A program made the position numbers and the translations under genes. From Acidithiobacillus caldus ATCC 51756 (GTDB lineage: Bacteria > Pseudomonadota > Gammaproteobacteria > Acidithiobacillales > Acidithiobacillaceae), in contig NZ_CP005986.1 in NCBI RefSeq assembly GCF_000175575.2, positions 565,549 through 629,548 of the forward strand: DNA of 64,000 bases, in the 5' to 3' direction. The notes beneath the pieces were generated by a model. The model ran no database searches. It worked only from the letters and a program-made list of their open reading frames with translations, and had not been told where the DNA came from. Within the stretch, counting starts at the first letter, position 1. Every line of letters begins with the position of its first letter. Shown piece after piece: positions 1 through 7,953 of this stretch.

Positions 1-612
1 CTGCTGGAAGCTTGGGCTTCGCAGAAGTCCTTCCAGCCGAAAGATCCTGAGGACCGTAAGGGCGATGGCTCCGATTTCCGCGGCCAGTCGCGCAGTAACG
101 AGACGCACGCATCGGTGACCGACCCCGATGCCCGGCTCTACAAAAAGGCGCCCGGCGAAGCTTCCCGCTTGGCCTATCTTGGGCATGTGCTCATGGACAA
201 TCGCCACGGACTCATTGCCGCCGAGCAGGTCACCACCGCCGACGGTACGGCGGAAGTCGAAGCAGCCGTCCAACTCGTGGACGATCTGGGCGGGAATCAG
301 CGCATCACCCTCGGTGCCGACAAGGGCTATGACCGCCACGGCTTCGTCCAGAATCTCCGGGATCGGAATGTGACCCCGCATGTAGCGCGCAAGCGCAAAG
401 GCTCGGCCATCGACGGGCGCACCACCCGCCACGCCGGTTACGCGATGAGCATCCACGTCCGGCGCCGGATCGAGTCCATCTTCGGTTGGATGAAGACGGT
501 GGGAGGGATGCGGAAAACCCGATTCCGTGGCTTGGAACGGGTCGGTCTGCACTTTTCCTTGGTCACTGTCGCCTACAACCTGGTCCGCATGGCGCGACTG
601 GGAGTGGCTTGA
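1..612 (+). CDS. IS5-type transposase, 3' part (5' end outside window)
   Basis: The reading frame is open from base 1, so the N-terminus lies upstream of the window; the GTG at 115 is internal. The visible 203 codons form the C-terminal part of a DDE transposase of the IS5/IS1182 kind. The FRGQSRSNETHASVTDPDAR segment, the LGADKGYD block (a catalytic Asp region) and the late RRRIESIFGWMKTVGG block, with its catalytic Glu in an Arg-rich setting, are typical of these enzymes. It would cut and join the ends of its own element. The stop is TGA at 610-612. Whether the copy is intact cannot be judged without the upstream sequence. Confidence 0.85.
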   Translation: MLEAWASQKSFQPKDPEDRKGDGSDFRGQSRSNETHASVTDPDARLYKKAPGEASRLAYLGHVLMDNRHGLIAAEQVTTADGTAEVEAAVQLVDDLGGNQRITLGADKGYDRHGFVQNLRDRNVTPHVARKRKGSAIDGRTTRHAGYAMSIHVRRRIESIFGWMKTVGGMRKTRFRGLERVGLHFSLVTVAYNLVRMARLGVA

Positions 613-1107
613 TGGGATTCGTGCGTCCGGAATCCGTTCAAGGGCTACCCAAATCTGAGAAAAACAACAAAACAGCTGCGCCCGCGCCTGTTTCCCGGGG
701 TCTTTTGACCGAATATCCCGATCAAAAGAGATTTTTCAATATTTTTTCAGCGACCTTTTAGGGCTACCCCCGAAGGTGTCGCGGTCGCGCTGATGGCGAT
801 TGCGGCAGAGCTTATGCGCCTGTAATATGATCGGGAGAAGTGGTTGGTTAAGACTGGAAGCGGTCGTTCGGATAGGTTGGAGCATATTCATGCTTGACGG
901 GACGGGCTTGGAGGGACAGATCCATCGTTTGGTCTCGTGTGGGGGGATGGCATGAAGAGCGCCGTTAATACAATTGGTTATGGTTGAATTGGGAAATGGT
1001 GCATGGGACACAATGATGCATTCCGTCTGGTGTTTATCACTGTGGATACCAATGTGAGGCCGGTGATACCATCCGAACATTCATAAAAATCCGATCAAAG
1101 GCTGGAA
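613..1107. other. Gene-free stretch after the transposase
   Basis: I see no convincing gene here. The 114-codon minus-strand frame at 736-1080 has low-complexity, non-protein-like composition and no ribosome binding site. The decamer AGGGCTACCC occurs at 641-650 and again at 760-769 as a direct repeat; one copy could mark the right end of the IS5-type element or a duplicated target. The segment between the copies is AT-rich. The promoter of the downstream glycosyltransferase probably lies in the last 200 bases, but no clear -35/-10 pair stands out. Confidence 0.5.
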
Positions 1108-2043
1108 GTGGCTGCAGACCATCCCGAGGTATCCCTGGTCGTACCCTGTCATAATGAATCAGGCAATGTCTCGGCTCTCTATGAGCGCGTCCTGGCCGTC
1201 ATGGAGCAAACGGGGAAATCCTGGGAGCTGGTATGCGTTAACGACGGCAGTAGAGACGATACCTTGGATCGCCTCCTTGCTCTGCACAGCCAGGATACTC
1301 GGGTGGTGGTCATCGACCTATCCCGGAATTTTGGCAAAGAAGCCGCCTTAACCGCTGGACTAGATCATGCCCGGGGAGACTGCGCTATTCCACTTGATGC
1401 CGACCTCCAGGATCCACCAGAACTCATCCATGAGCTTCTCGAAAAGTGGCAAGAGGGCTACGACGTCGTCAACGCCGTGCGCCTATCGCGAAAGGGAGAG
1501 TCGTGGCTCAAGCGCGCAAGCGCCCACGCCTTCTACCGGTTCATCAATCGAATGAGCGACATACCGATACCCGAAGACACGGGAGATTTTCGGCTGCTTT
1601 CCCGCCCGGTGTTGGAAGCATTATCGCAACTCCCAGAGCGTCGCCGCTTCATGAAAGGACTGTTTGCCTGGGTCGGCTTCCGAACGACAGCCGTGTACTA
1701 CCACAGAGAGCCCCGCCTGTCCGGAACCACCACCTGGAACTACTGGAAGCTGTGGAACTTTGCTGTGGAGGGGATCACATCCTTCAGCAAGGTGCCTCTG
1801 CAGCTTGCTGCACATATGGGTTTGATCGTGTCGGGTCTGGCATTCCTCTACGCGGTCTATCTCATCATCGGAACCCTGGTGTATGGAAACCCGGTCAAGG
1901 GCTATCCATCTATGATGGTAACGGTTCTATTCCTAGGTGGAGTGCAGCTGCTGGCACTAGGGGTAATGGGGGAGTATCTGGGCCGCATATACGAGGAAAG
2001 CAAGCTTCGTCCATTATATATAGTAAGGAGCATATGGGACTGA
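1108..2043 (+). CDS. GtrB-like family 2 glycosyltransferase (polyprenyl-phosphate sugar transferase)
   Basis: A 311-residue GT-A fold enzyme of glycosyltransferase family 2. The N-terminal catalytic domain shows VVPCHNESGN near residue 11, VNDGSRDDT near 44 and LDADLQDPPE near 96, the Asp-rich nucleotide-sugar/metal site. Two membrane segments lie at about 240-262 and 270-292, ending in the MGEYLGRIYEESK motif of the DPM1/GtrB/ArnC group. Family knowledge predicts transfer of a hexose from UDP- or GDP-sugar to undecaprenyl phosphate at the inner face of the membrane. The start is GTG; the ribosome binding site is weak. The last 10 bases overlap the next gene, which suggests translational coupling and a shared pathway. 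The sugar is unknown. Confidence 0.85.
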   Translation: MAADHPEVSLVVPCHNESGNVSALYERVLAVMEQTGKSWELVCVNDGSRDDTLDRLLALHSQDTRVVVIDLSRNFGKEAALTAGLDHARGDCAIPLDADLQDPPELIHELLEKWQEGYDVVNAVRLSRKGESWLKRASAHAFYRFINRMSDIPIPEDTGDFRLLSRPVLEALSQLPERRRFMKGLFAWVGFRTTAVYYHREPRLSGTTTWNYWKLWNFAVEGITSFSKVPLQLAAHMGLIVSGLAFLYAVYLIIGTLVYGNPVKGYPSMMVTVLFLGGVQLLALGVMGEYLGRIYEESKLRPLYIVRSIWD

Positions 2044-3773
2044 AAACTAAAACGCCATCCACGGGACGATACTTTATAAAGCGTTTGGCGCACTTCTCAG
2101 TGCTTACAGTGCTTACTCTACTTGCTCTTGTTACCAGCCTAGGGTCAGCTTTTCAGAATATACCGCTAGATTCAGACACGGCGGAAATGGCAATAATTGC
2201 CAATGGCGTTACTTCTCACGGGCTGTCTTGGCTCGCTCATTGGCAGTTTCCTCCAGATAACCAGATATTAAGCCTTCTGCCATTTGCTGTACCGTACTAC
2301 TTGTTATTTGGCACATCACTTACAACCATCATACTACAAGGATGGTTAATTGTTGTCGCGAACGCATTAATGACCGCGCTTATTGTGCGAAATATTACAA
2401 AATCAACATCTTGGGGATCCGCTTCTTTTATTCTAGCATTAACAGCAAATCCACAACTATTGGGATCACCAGGTTTTTTGGCATTTCCAATCACTCATAA
2501 CATTGTTTGGTTTTTTGGACTGCTTGGCTCCTATGGACTAATTAGATATATGAGTAGGCAGTCAGATAGTCTATCATTGGTTGTTATAGCTGTTTTTATA
2601 GGCACAGTCTCTGATCCATGGTTTACCGCAGCATTCACAATTCCTGCTTTTATAATTTCTTGGAAGTCGATGCAATGGTTCCGTATAGAACCGAGCCTAC
2701 GCTCACTTATGATATCGGCAATTTTAATTCCTTTTGTTATTGGCGAAGCTGTCAGTACTATCCTTCATCACTTAGGCGTATTCTTGCCAAATGGAGATCT
2801 TGTTGCTCCCCCGGCCTTACTTGTAAGACATTTAATAATCCTCGGAAAAAGCCTATTATTAATGTTCTCTTTTACCCCTATCCCTAACGGTTTCCTTTAT
2901 ATACTTTGGATAATATATGTATTTGCAATGATAGTAGCGTTTATATTACTTAAATCAATACCTGTCGGAGATGATATAGAACGACTTTCTCTGCGTTTTT
3001 TTGTGTTATCGATATTAGTAATTATAATAGCGTTTATTTTTACAGGCTTTGCACAAGATATAGGAGCAGCCAGATTTCTCGTCAATGTGTATTATTCGGT
3101 AATTGTTATAATCTCAATACTTGTGCATAGATTATGGTCGAACATCATCAGTTGGAAAAGAGCGATCATTATCTTGCCGAGTATAGTTCTATTGTGTTAC
3201 ATCGTACTTACTGCCCACCTAATTGTAGATAATGGCATTTGTTACAATGTAAGTGCACGTGAGAAAAATGTTTATGCTCTCGAAAATTTTTTAGAAAGAA
3301 AAGGTCTATATTATGGATTCGGTCCTTATTTTCAAAACGTCAATACAATGTTACTAAATGTTGTCTCTGGCGGTCGCATTGTCGCTGTTCCGGTCTCCTG
3401 CGATATGGGATATGCTACTCCATTTTTTGGCGGCGGCGGAAACAGGCTTTGGCTATCTCAAAGTAAAGAGTTTTATCAAAGCGAATTTTTTGTTTTTGAC
3501 AGCAAAGACATACGCTATAAAAGATGTGCAGAAAAAAACTTCGGAAATTATAACAAAATTTATCATCTCAACGACTGGACTATATTAGAATACCATAAAA
3601 ACTTAGCGCCAACTTTATTGGAGAACGTAGAACGTAAGAACAAAAAATGGGTAGAATATAATATAAATAGAAACATGATCGGAATTATAAAAGTCTGCGA
3701 TAAACTTAGAATGAATAATTGTTGGATAAAAAGCGCATATAGTTGGTCGTTAGCGCATGGTATCGGAAATTGA
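2034..3773 (+). CDS. Multi-spanning membrane protein, probable GT-C type glycosyltransferase
   Basis: A 579-residue protein. The ATG at 2034 is preceded by TAAGGAG at good spacing, and the open frame upstream of it is only a shadow of the previous gene. I count roughly nine to eleven hydrophobic segments through about residue 400, then a soluble C-terminal domain. An early loop carries LDSDTAEMAIIANG with acidic residues, as in lipid-linked-sugar GT-C enzymes. Paired with a GtrB-like enzyme, it would plausibly take the sugar from the polyprenyl carrier and attach it to an envelope glycan on the outer face. The gene is markedly AT-rich with A/T-ending codons, unlike everything around it, which points to horizontal transfer. 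The specific family is not recognised. Confidence 0.65.
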   Translation: MGLKTKTPSTGRYFIKRLAHFSVLTVLTLLALVTSLGSAFQNIPLDSDTAEMAIIANGVTSHGLSWLAHWQFPPDNQILSLLPFAVPYYLLFGTSLTTIILQGWLIVVANALMTALIVRNITKSTSWGSASFILALTANPQLLGSPGFLAFPITHNIVWFFGLLGSYGLIRYMSRQSDSLSLVVIAVFIGTVSDPWFTAAFTIPAFIISWKSMQWFRIEPSLRSLMISAILIPFVIGEAVSTILHHLGVFLPNGDLVAPPALLVRHLIILGKSLLLMFSFTPIPNGFLYILWIIYVFAMIVAFILLKSIPVGDDIERLSLRFFVLSILVIIIAFIFTGFAQDIGAARFLVNVYYSVIVIISILVHRLWSNIISWKRAIIILPSIVLLCYIVLTAHLIVDNGICYNVSAREKNVYALENFLERKGLYYGFGPYFQNVNTMLLNVVSGGRIVAVPVSCDMGYATPFFGGGGNRLWLSQSKEFYQSEFFVFDSKDIRYKRCAEKNFGNYNKIYHLNDWTILEYHKNLAPTLLENVERKNKKWVEYNINRNMIGIIKVCDKLRMNNCWIKSAYSWSLAHGIGN

Positions 3774-3783
3774 GGGTAAGGTA

Positions 3784-4040
3784 GGGAACCTCTGAATTAG
3801 CCTTCTGATACAATGGGCTGACCGAGTAGCGACGAGATACCACCATGCCCGGACAGATGACCCTTGCCGAAGAGCCCAGCCTGTCGCGGCGCCGCAGGCA
3901 GACCAAGCGAGAACGCTTTCTGGCCCAGATGGATACCGTGGTTCGCTGGGCCAGGCTTGTGGCCTTGATCGAGCCACACTACCCCAAGGGGGGCAGTGGC
4001 CGTGAGCCCATGCCCTTGGAGCGGATGCTGCGGATCCACT
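3784..4040 (+). mobile_element. Left fragment of an IS5-like element, cut by IS66
   Basis: A terminal sequence resembling IS5-group ends (GGGAACCTCTGAATTAG, from 3784) lies 11 bases after the membrane-protein stop codon. The transposase start follows 60 bases later. The element stops abruptly at 4040, where the terminal repeat of the IS66 element begins. I find no continuation of this transposase to the right of that IS66 at 9118. Confidence 0.65.
3845..4040 (+). pseudogene. IS5-family transposase, N-terminal fragment
   Basis: Begins with ATG at 3845 and encodes about 65 transposase residues. They include the N-terminal block HYPKGGSGREPMPLERMLRI, which is characteristic of IS5/IS1031-type transposases (Y-P-K-x-G-x-G-R-x-P). 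At 4041 the frame enters the IS66 terminal repeat and stops at 4078. The catalytic DDE domain is missing, so the copy is inactive. Confidence 0.8.
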
Positions 4041-4126
4041 GTAAGCGCTCGCTATGCGGCGTTCTGTTTTTTGGTTAGACCTTTGGCCAAGCTACTGGCT
4101 CCAAGGAGTTGTCATGGGGCAGGATC

Positions 4127-4447
4127 ATGGATCAAGGAAACGAGGCGCGTCTGCGCAGAGTAGCGCACTGGCAGGCAAAGGTGGACGAACAGGAGAACAG
4201 CGGTCTGTCGGTCCGGGAGTTTTGTGCTGAGCGGGGATTGGCTCCCTCACAGTTCTATTACTGGCGGCGGCGCTTGAGTGCGGTGGGGGTAGAGGGTCTC
4301 CCAGGCGAGGTGGATCCCGAAGTGGGTAAGACGCCAGCCTTCGTGGAACTGGACTTGGGAAGGCCAACCGCCGCACAGAAGGCTCTGCCTTTGGAGATTC
4401 GGCTGGATTTGGGAGGGGGCTGCACCCTGTCCATTCGCCGAGGCTGA
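4127..4447 (+). CDS. tnpA: IS66 accessory protein TnpA (outer element)
   Basis: About 106 residues. The VREFCAERGLAPSQFYYWRR helix-turn-helix typical of IS66 OrfA lies near residues 29-48. This protein is required for IS66 transposition in studied members, presumably as a DNA-binding accessory. I chose ATG at 4127; an in-frame TTG at 4109 directly after AAGGAG is an alternative that adds six residues. One base separates its stop from tnpB, indicating coupled translation. The copy looks intact, although its transposase partner is destroyed. Confidence 0.85.
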   Translation: MDQGNEARLRRVAHWQAKVDEQENSGLSVREFCAERGLAPSQFYYWRRRLSAVGVEGLPGEVDPEVGKTPAFVELDLGRPTAAQKALPLEIRLDLGGGCTLSIRRG

Positions 4448-4448
4448 G

Positions 4449-4814
4449 ATGTTCTTCCCAGAGGGCCGGATCCGGGTCTTTCTCTGCCGGGTTCCGGTGG
4501 ATATGCGCAAATCCTTCGACGGGCTCTCGGCTTTGGTGCGAAATACCCTGGCCCAGGACCCGTTGTCGGGGCATTGCTTCGTCTTCGTCAACCACCGGGC
4601 GACCCAGATCCGGGTGCTCTACTGGGACCGGACCGGCTACAGTCTTTGGGCCAAGCGCCTGGAACGCGGGCGATTTTGGGATTGGCGTAAGCCGCCGGCC
4701 TCGGAGATGGATTGGACCCATTTGAAGCTCTTGCTGGAAGGCATCGAGGTCGGGCGACAGCGGCGCCGATACCATCGCCAAGCCTCGGAAAAGCTTGCCG
4801 AAATATCGATATAA
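4449..4814 (+). CDS. tnpB: IS66 accessory protein TnpB (outer element)
   Basis: A 121-residue protein with the TnpB signature: VPVDMRKSFDGLSALV near residue 15, FVFVNHRATQIRVLYWDRTG in the middle, then the LWAKRLERGRF stretch. It is the second of the three IS66 genes and is needed for transposition, though its biochemical role is not settled. It follows tnpA by one base and precedes tnpC by 15 bases. It is intact. Confidence 0.9.
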   Translation: MFFPEGRIRVFLCRVPVDMRKSFDGLSALVRNTLAQDPLSGHCFVFVNHRATQIRVLYWDRTGYSLWAKRLERGRFWDWRKPPASEMDWTHLKLLLEGIEVGRQRRRYHRQASEKLAEISI

Positions 4815-5264
4815 TGCTATGATTCTGCAATGGAAACGGCAGAAATACCGATCCCCAAAACCTACCCCGAAGCCCTCGCTGCCTGGCAGCTGCAGCGAGC
4901 ACTCAATGCCGCCATCCAGGAAGAACTCCAAGGGCTGCAGCAGCAACTGGACTGGCTCCGCCGCCAAGTTTTCGGCCAGAAAAGCGAGCGCCGGGTTCCT
5001 CCGCCTCCTGTGGAGCAGTTGAGCCTCGGCCAGGATTTTTCGGCTGATGAAGCGCCACAAGCTCCCCTGCGCAGCGTCGCCGCCCATACCCGCAGAGCCT
5101 CCAGGCACCCCGAAGATCGCGCCGAGAGCCTGCCCTTCTTCGACGAAGGCCGGGTACCGATAGAAACCATCCTCCTTCCGGCTCCCGAGGCCGAGGGCCT
5201 CGATCCGGGCTCCTACGAGGTCATCGACACCAAGGTCAGCTACCGTCTCGCCCAACGCCCCGGC

Positions 5265-5272
5265 AGCTATGT
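5265..5272. repeat. Target-site duplication, left copy (inner IS66)
   Basis: AGCTATGT directly precedes the left terminus of the inner IS66 and is repeated exactly at 7946-7953. Eight bases is the usual IS66 duplication length. Confidence 0.95.
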
Positions 5273-5311
5273 GTAACCGTCCAAACTAGACCGCTATTGT
5301 CCCAAGCGAGG

Positions 5312-5629
5312 TTATCTGAGTCGTTTTTTATCGGCGGTCGGCTGTTGGGGTTGGGTGGGTCTGGCGTCCTTTACCGGTGAGAGCAGATGGGGTGGGACAT
5401 TCCAGCTCTGGCGGTTGTCGGTGACCACGGTGACGGTCTTGCGGTTATACTTGACCACCGTGCCCATCAAGCGTCCCCCCTGGTGGGCAAAGCTGACGCG
5501 CTGACCGGGATGGAAGCGCATCATCTCCAGGTGCGCCTGCATCGACTCGAGCATTTTCAGGCGCGCCACCACGCGCTGGTTGAGTTCCAGCAGTTCCTCG
5601 AAGCTCAGGCCGTCAATGTCCATGGGCAT
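5312..5629 (-). CDS. Small fourth gene of the inner IS66, SH3/KOW-like barrel predicted
   Basis: About 105 residues. The N-terminal half (FEELLELNQRVVARLKMLES) looks helical and may form a coiled coil. The C-terminal half, FHPGQRVSFAHQGGRLMGTV followed by a short beta-rich stretch with NRKTVTVVTDN, reads like a small SH3 or KOW-type nucleic-acid-binding barrel. The start is ATG 5629 or 5623, overlapping the last codons of tnpC, so translation is probably coupled. It is not one of the three canonical IS66 proteins. It could assist transposition, bind RNA, or be a passenger. Function unknown. Confidence 0.65.
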   Translation of the reverse strand: MPMDIDGLSFEELLELNQRVVARLKMLESMQAHLEMMRFHPGQRVSFAHQGGRLMGTVVKYNRKTVTVVTDNRQSWNVPPHLLSPVKDARPTQPQQPTADKKRLR

Positions 5630-7184
5630 GGTCGAGATCCGAGCGCAGCGGGTTGTTGGCAAAGCGGTCTTTCCAGACCCGTGGGGTCAGTGCTTCCACA
5701 TCTCGGGCCGGGTGCAGGGCGACCCGTTGCAGGACATCCACCAGGTAGGTGTAGGGATCGACGTGATGTAGTCGGCAGGTGGTCAGCAGGCTCTGGATGA
5801 TGCCAACGTGCCTTGCCCCCACCTCGCTCCAGCAGAACAGCCAGTTCTTGCGCCCCATCGGGATGACCCGCAGGGCCCGCTCCAGATGATTGGTATCGAT
5901 GGGCACCTCGGGATCGTTCAGGTAGACCTTGAGCTGAGCCTGGTGATTCTCGGCATAGACCAAGGCCTTGGCCAAAGGATCGCTGTTGAGCAGATCCATG
6001 CGTTGGCGTTGCTGGTGACACCAGCCGAAGAAGGCCTCGGCGATCGGGCCGGCATGGCGGCTGCGGTAGTCGCGCTTCGGTTCGCCTTCGAGTCCCTGTT
6101 CTCGAATCTGCTGTTCGACCCGGTACAGTGCGCCGATCCGGGTGAGGGCCTCCTGCGCCGCCGGGTCCTGGTCCTTGGCCCGCTCAAAGTAGCGCCGGGT
6201 GTGTGCCCAACACTGGGCCCGAGTCACCTGTGGTCGGGATTTGGCATAGCGGTCGTAGGCCGCATAACCATCACTGAGCAGCACGCCGGCAAAGCCCGCG
6301 AGCTGTTGCTCCACGTGGGCGCTGCCACGGCTCGTCGACCAGGTAAAGCACAACTCGTCGTCCTCTCCATGGATCGGCCAGTACCAGGTGGCCTGCAGCT
6401 GACCCGGCTTCTTGCGCCCCGCCTTGATCGGCGTCTCGTCCATCGCCAGCACACGGCTCTGCAGGATGTGCCGCCACTGAGCATCGTAGATGGGGCGCAG
6501 GAGCTCAATGGCCCGTTGGGTGTAGTTCGTCAGCGTACTGCGACTCAGGGTGATACCGGCGTCCTGGAGTCGCTGGTGTTGACGATAGAGCGGGAGGTGG
6601 TAGCAGAATTTGTCCACCAGGATGCCGGCCAGCAGGCTGACATCGGCGAGGCTACCCGCGAACACCGCGGCAGGGGCCGGCACTTCCCGCAGGCTGGAGG
6701 AGGCCTTGTGCCGCCATACCGGGCGGCGGTACTCGAGCACCACGTAGCTGCCGGGACGCTGGGCCAGACGGCGGGTGATCTGGTAATCGATCACCTCGTA
6801 CTGATCGGCATCGGGGCCATGGAACTCGGGCGCGGAGAGTTCGATCACCTCGACGGGGACATCGGGGCCGAAGCGCAGACCGGCATCGGTCACATCGTCG
6901 GCGTTGCGCTGCTTTGGCTTGCGCCGCCGATAGCTGATCTCTTCGGTGGGCGTAGGATCGGCCGCCGGTGGGGCATCGCCCAGCAGAGTGCTGAGATCGA
7001 GCTGATTGGGATGTTCGAGGATCCGCTTCTCGGACTTGCGCCCGAACAGCTGCCGCTTGAACCAGTCGAGTTGCTGTTTGAGCGAGGCGATTTCGGCGCG
7101 AAGGGCCTGGATGACCGCGGTCGGATCTCCCCCAGGGGAGAAGGTATTTTTTGCTGTGCAGTCCGACAGTTGCATGCACGGCAT
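5613..7184 (-). CDS. tnpC: IS66 transposase TnpC (inner element)
   Basis: A full-length 523-residue DDE transposase. An N-terminal coil (ALRAEIASLKQQLDWFKRQL) precedes FGRKSEKR and the RRRKPKQR basic region. The catalytic core follows, with MDETPIKAGRKKPGQ (first Asp), LLSDGYAAYDRYA (second Asp) and DTNHLERALRVIPMGRKN (Glu), and the C-terminus has LLTTCRLHHVDPYTYLVDVL. The ATG at 7184 overlaps the tnpB stop as TAATG, so translation is coupled; an ATG nine bases downstream is also possible. No frame disruption is visible, so this copy may be active. Confidence 0.93.
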   Translation of the reverse strand: MPCMQLSDCTAKNTFSPGGDPTAVIQALRAEIASLKQQLDWFKRQLFGRKSEKRILEHPNQLDLSTLLGDAPPAADPTPTEEISYRRRKPKQRNADDVTDAGLRFGPDVPVEVIELSAPEFHGPDADQYEVIDYQITRRLAQRPGSYVVLEYRRPVWRHKASSSLREVPAPAAVFAGSLADVSLLAGILVDKFCYHLPLYRQHQRLQDAGITLSRSTLTNYTQRAIELLRPIYDAQWRHILQSRVLAMDETPIKAGRKKPGQLQATWYWPIHGEDDELCFTWSTSRGSAHVEQQLAGFAGVLLSDGYAAYDRYAKSRPQVTRAQCWAHTRRYFERAKDQDPAAQEALTRIGALYRVEQQIREQGLEGEPKRDYRSRHAGPIAEAFFGWCHQQRQRMDLLNSDPLAKALVYAENHQAQLKVYLNDPEVPIDTNHLERALRVIPMGRKNWLFCWSEVGARHVGIIQSLLTTCRLHHVDPYTYLVDVLQRVALHPARDVEALTPRVWKDRFANNPLRSDLDHAHGH

Positions 7185-7564
7185 TATACCTTTTCGGGTC
7201 TCCCGAGGCTACGGTTTCCGCCCTTTTTGAAGCGTTTGAAGCGGCGCAGCGAGGACAGATCGATGCCTTCGATGATCAGCTTCAGCTCCGTCCAGCTCAG
7301 CACCCGCCTGTCACCGCCCAGGCCATCGACGTGAAAGCGGCCCGCCTCCAGGCGCTTGCTCCACAGGCAGTAACCGCCCGGCTCGAAGTACAGCACCTTG
7401 AGTTGCGTGCGCCTGCGGTTGATGAACACGAACAATTGGCCGCTGGCCGGATCCTCGGCTAACTTCTGTCGCACCAGGGCGCTGAGCCCATCGAAGGACT
7501 TGCGCAGGTCCGCAGGCGGCGTATACAGCCATACCCGGAGGACGGCCGACCCGGGGACCAGCAT
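7184..7564 (-). CDS. tnpB: IS66 accessory protein TnpB (inner element)
   Basis: 126 residues from the ATG at 7564, which lies two bases after the tnpA stop; the open frame extends nine codons further, but coupling favours this ATG. It carries the LRKSFDGLSALVRQKLAEDP signature and FVFINRRRTQLKVLYFEPGG. The tail SLRRFKRFKKGGNR is rich in basic residues, which suggests nucleic-acid contact. Its stop codon overlaps the tnpC start. Confidence 0.9.
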   Translation of the reverse strand: MLVPGSAVLRVWLYTPPADLRKSFDGLSALVRQKLAEDPASGQLFVFINRRRTQLKVLYFEPGGYCLWSKRLEAGRFHVDGLGGDRRVLSWTELKLIIEGIDLSSLRRFKRFKKGGNRSLGRPEKV

Positions 7565-7566
7565 GG

Positions 7567-7863
7567 TCAGCCTTGGCGTAGCCGCAGACACACCCCATTG
7601 CCCAGATCGAGCTCGATGTGCCAGCCACGCGCTGGCTCAGAGACCTCGGGTGCCAGCTCGAGCCAATCGTTCAATGAGCCGCCTCGGGCACTGGCGGGAT
7701 CCTCGGCTAAGCCTGCACTATCGGCCCGCAGCTTGCGCTTCCAATAACCAAAGGTCGCCACGGCTACACCGGCTTGGGCACAGAATGCTCTTTGCGTCAG
7801 GCCGCTGACCCCTTGTTCGTCGATCAGTCGTTGCCAGTCGGCCCTGCTGTACCGCTGCTTCAT
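7567..7863 (-). CDS. tnpA: IS66 accessory protein TnpA (inner element)
   Basis: 98 residues. The helix-turn-helix of IS66 OrfA is visible as LTQRAFCAQAGVAVATFGYW near residues 22-41. It is the first gene of the inner element; the 82 bases between its ATG and the element end at 7945 would hold the element's promoter. The C-terminus ends LDLGNGVCLRLRQG, a pattern also seen in the outer TnpA (LDLGGGCTLSIRRG). Confidence 0.88.
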   Translation of the reverse strand: MKQRYSRADWQRLIDEQGVSGLTQRAFCAQAGVAVATFGYWKRKLRADSAGLAEDPASARGGSLNDWLELAPEVSEPARGWHIELDLGNGVCLRLRQG

Positions 7864-7945
7864 ATCGCGCTCCTGTATGTCAATGCAGGAACAGGTTATG
7901 GCGCGCAGGTCAGGCCGGGAAGTACGGTGCGGTTTGAACGGTTAC

Positions 7946-7953
7946 AGCTATGT
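7946..7953. repeat. Target-site duplication, right copy (inner IS66)
   Basis: AGCTATGT, identical to 5265-5272, directly follows the right end of the inner IS66 and belongs to the interrupted outer tnpC. Confidence 0.95.

Larger units (their letters stand above)
5273..7945 (-). mobile_element. Inner IS66-family element (2,673 bp), apparently intact
   Basis: The ends are GTAACCGTCCAAACTAGACC from 5273 and, on the opposite strand from 7945, GTAACCGTTCAAACCGCACC: an imperfect inverted repeat of about 20 bp. The element is flanked by a perfect 8-bp duplication. It carries tnpA, tnpB, tnpC and a fourth small gene, all on the minus strand and tightly packed. Its proteins and ends differ from those of the outer element, so this is an independent insertion and not a tandem duplication. 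It landed inside the codons for the conserved RPGSYV motif of the outer tnpC. Confidence 0.95.

Noticed and set aside
736-1080. Minus-strand frame of 114 codons between the transposase and the glycosyltransferase
   Set aside because: No ribosome binding site, odd His/Pro/Cys-rich composition and no family pattern; treated as chance.
1446-2033. Upstream extension of the GT-C-like protein
   Set aside because: It lies wholly over the glycosyltransferase in another frame; the ATG at 2034 has a good ribosome binding site and begins the membrane-protein-like sequence.
4125-5255. 376-codon minus-strand frame across the outer IS66 genes
   Set aside because: Shadow of tnpA, tnpB and tnpC; Pro/Arg/Gly-rich without motifs.
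5808-7334. 508-codon plus-strand frame opposite the inner tnpC
   Set aside because: Antisense shadow produced by GC-rich codon bias; the minus-strand transposase is unmistakable.
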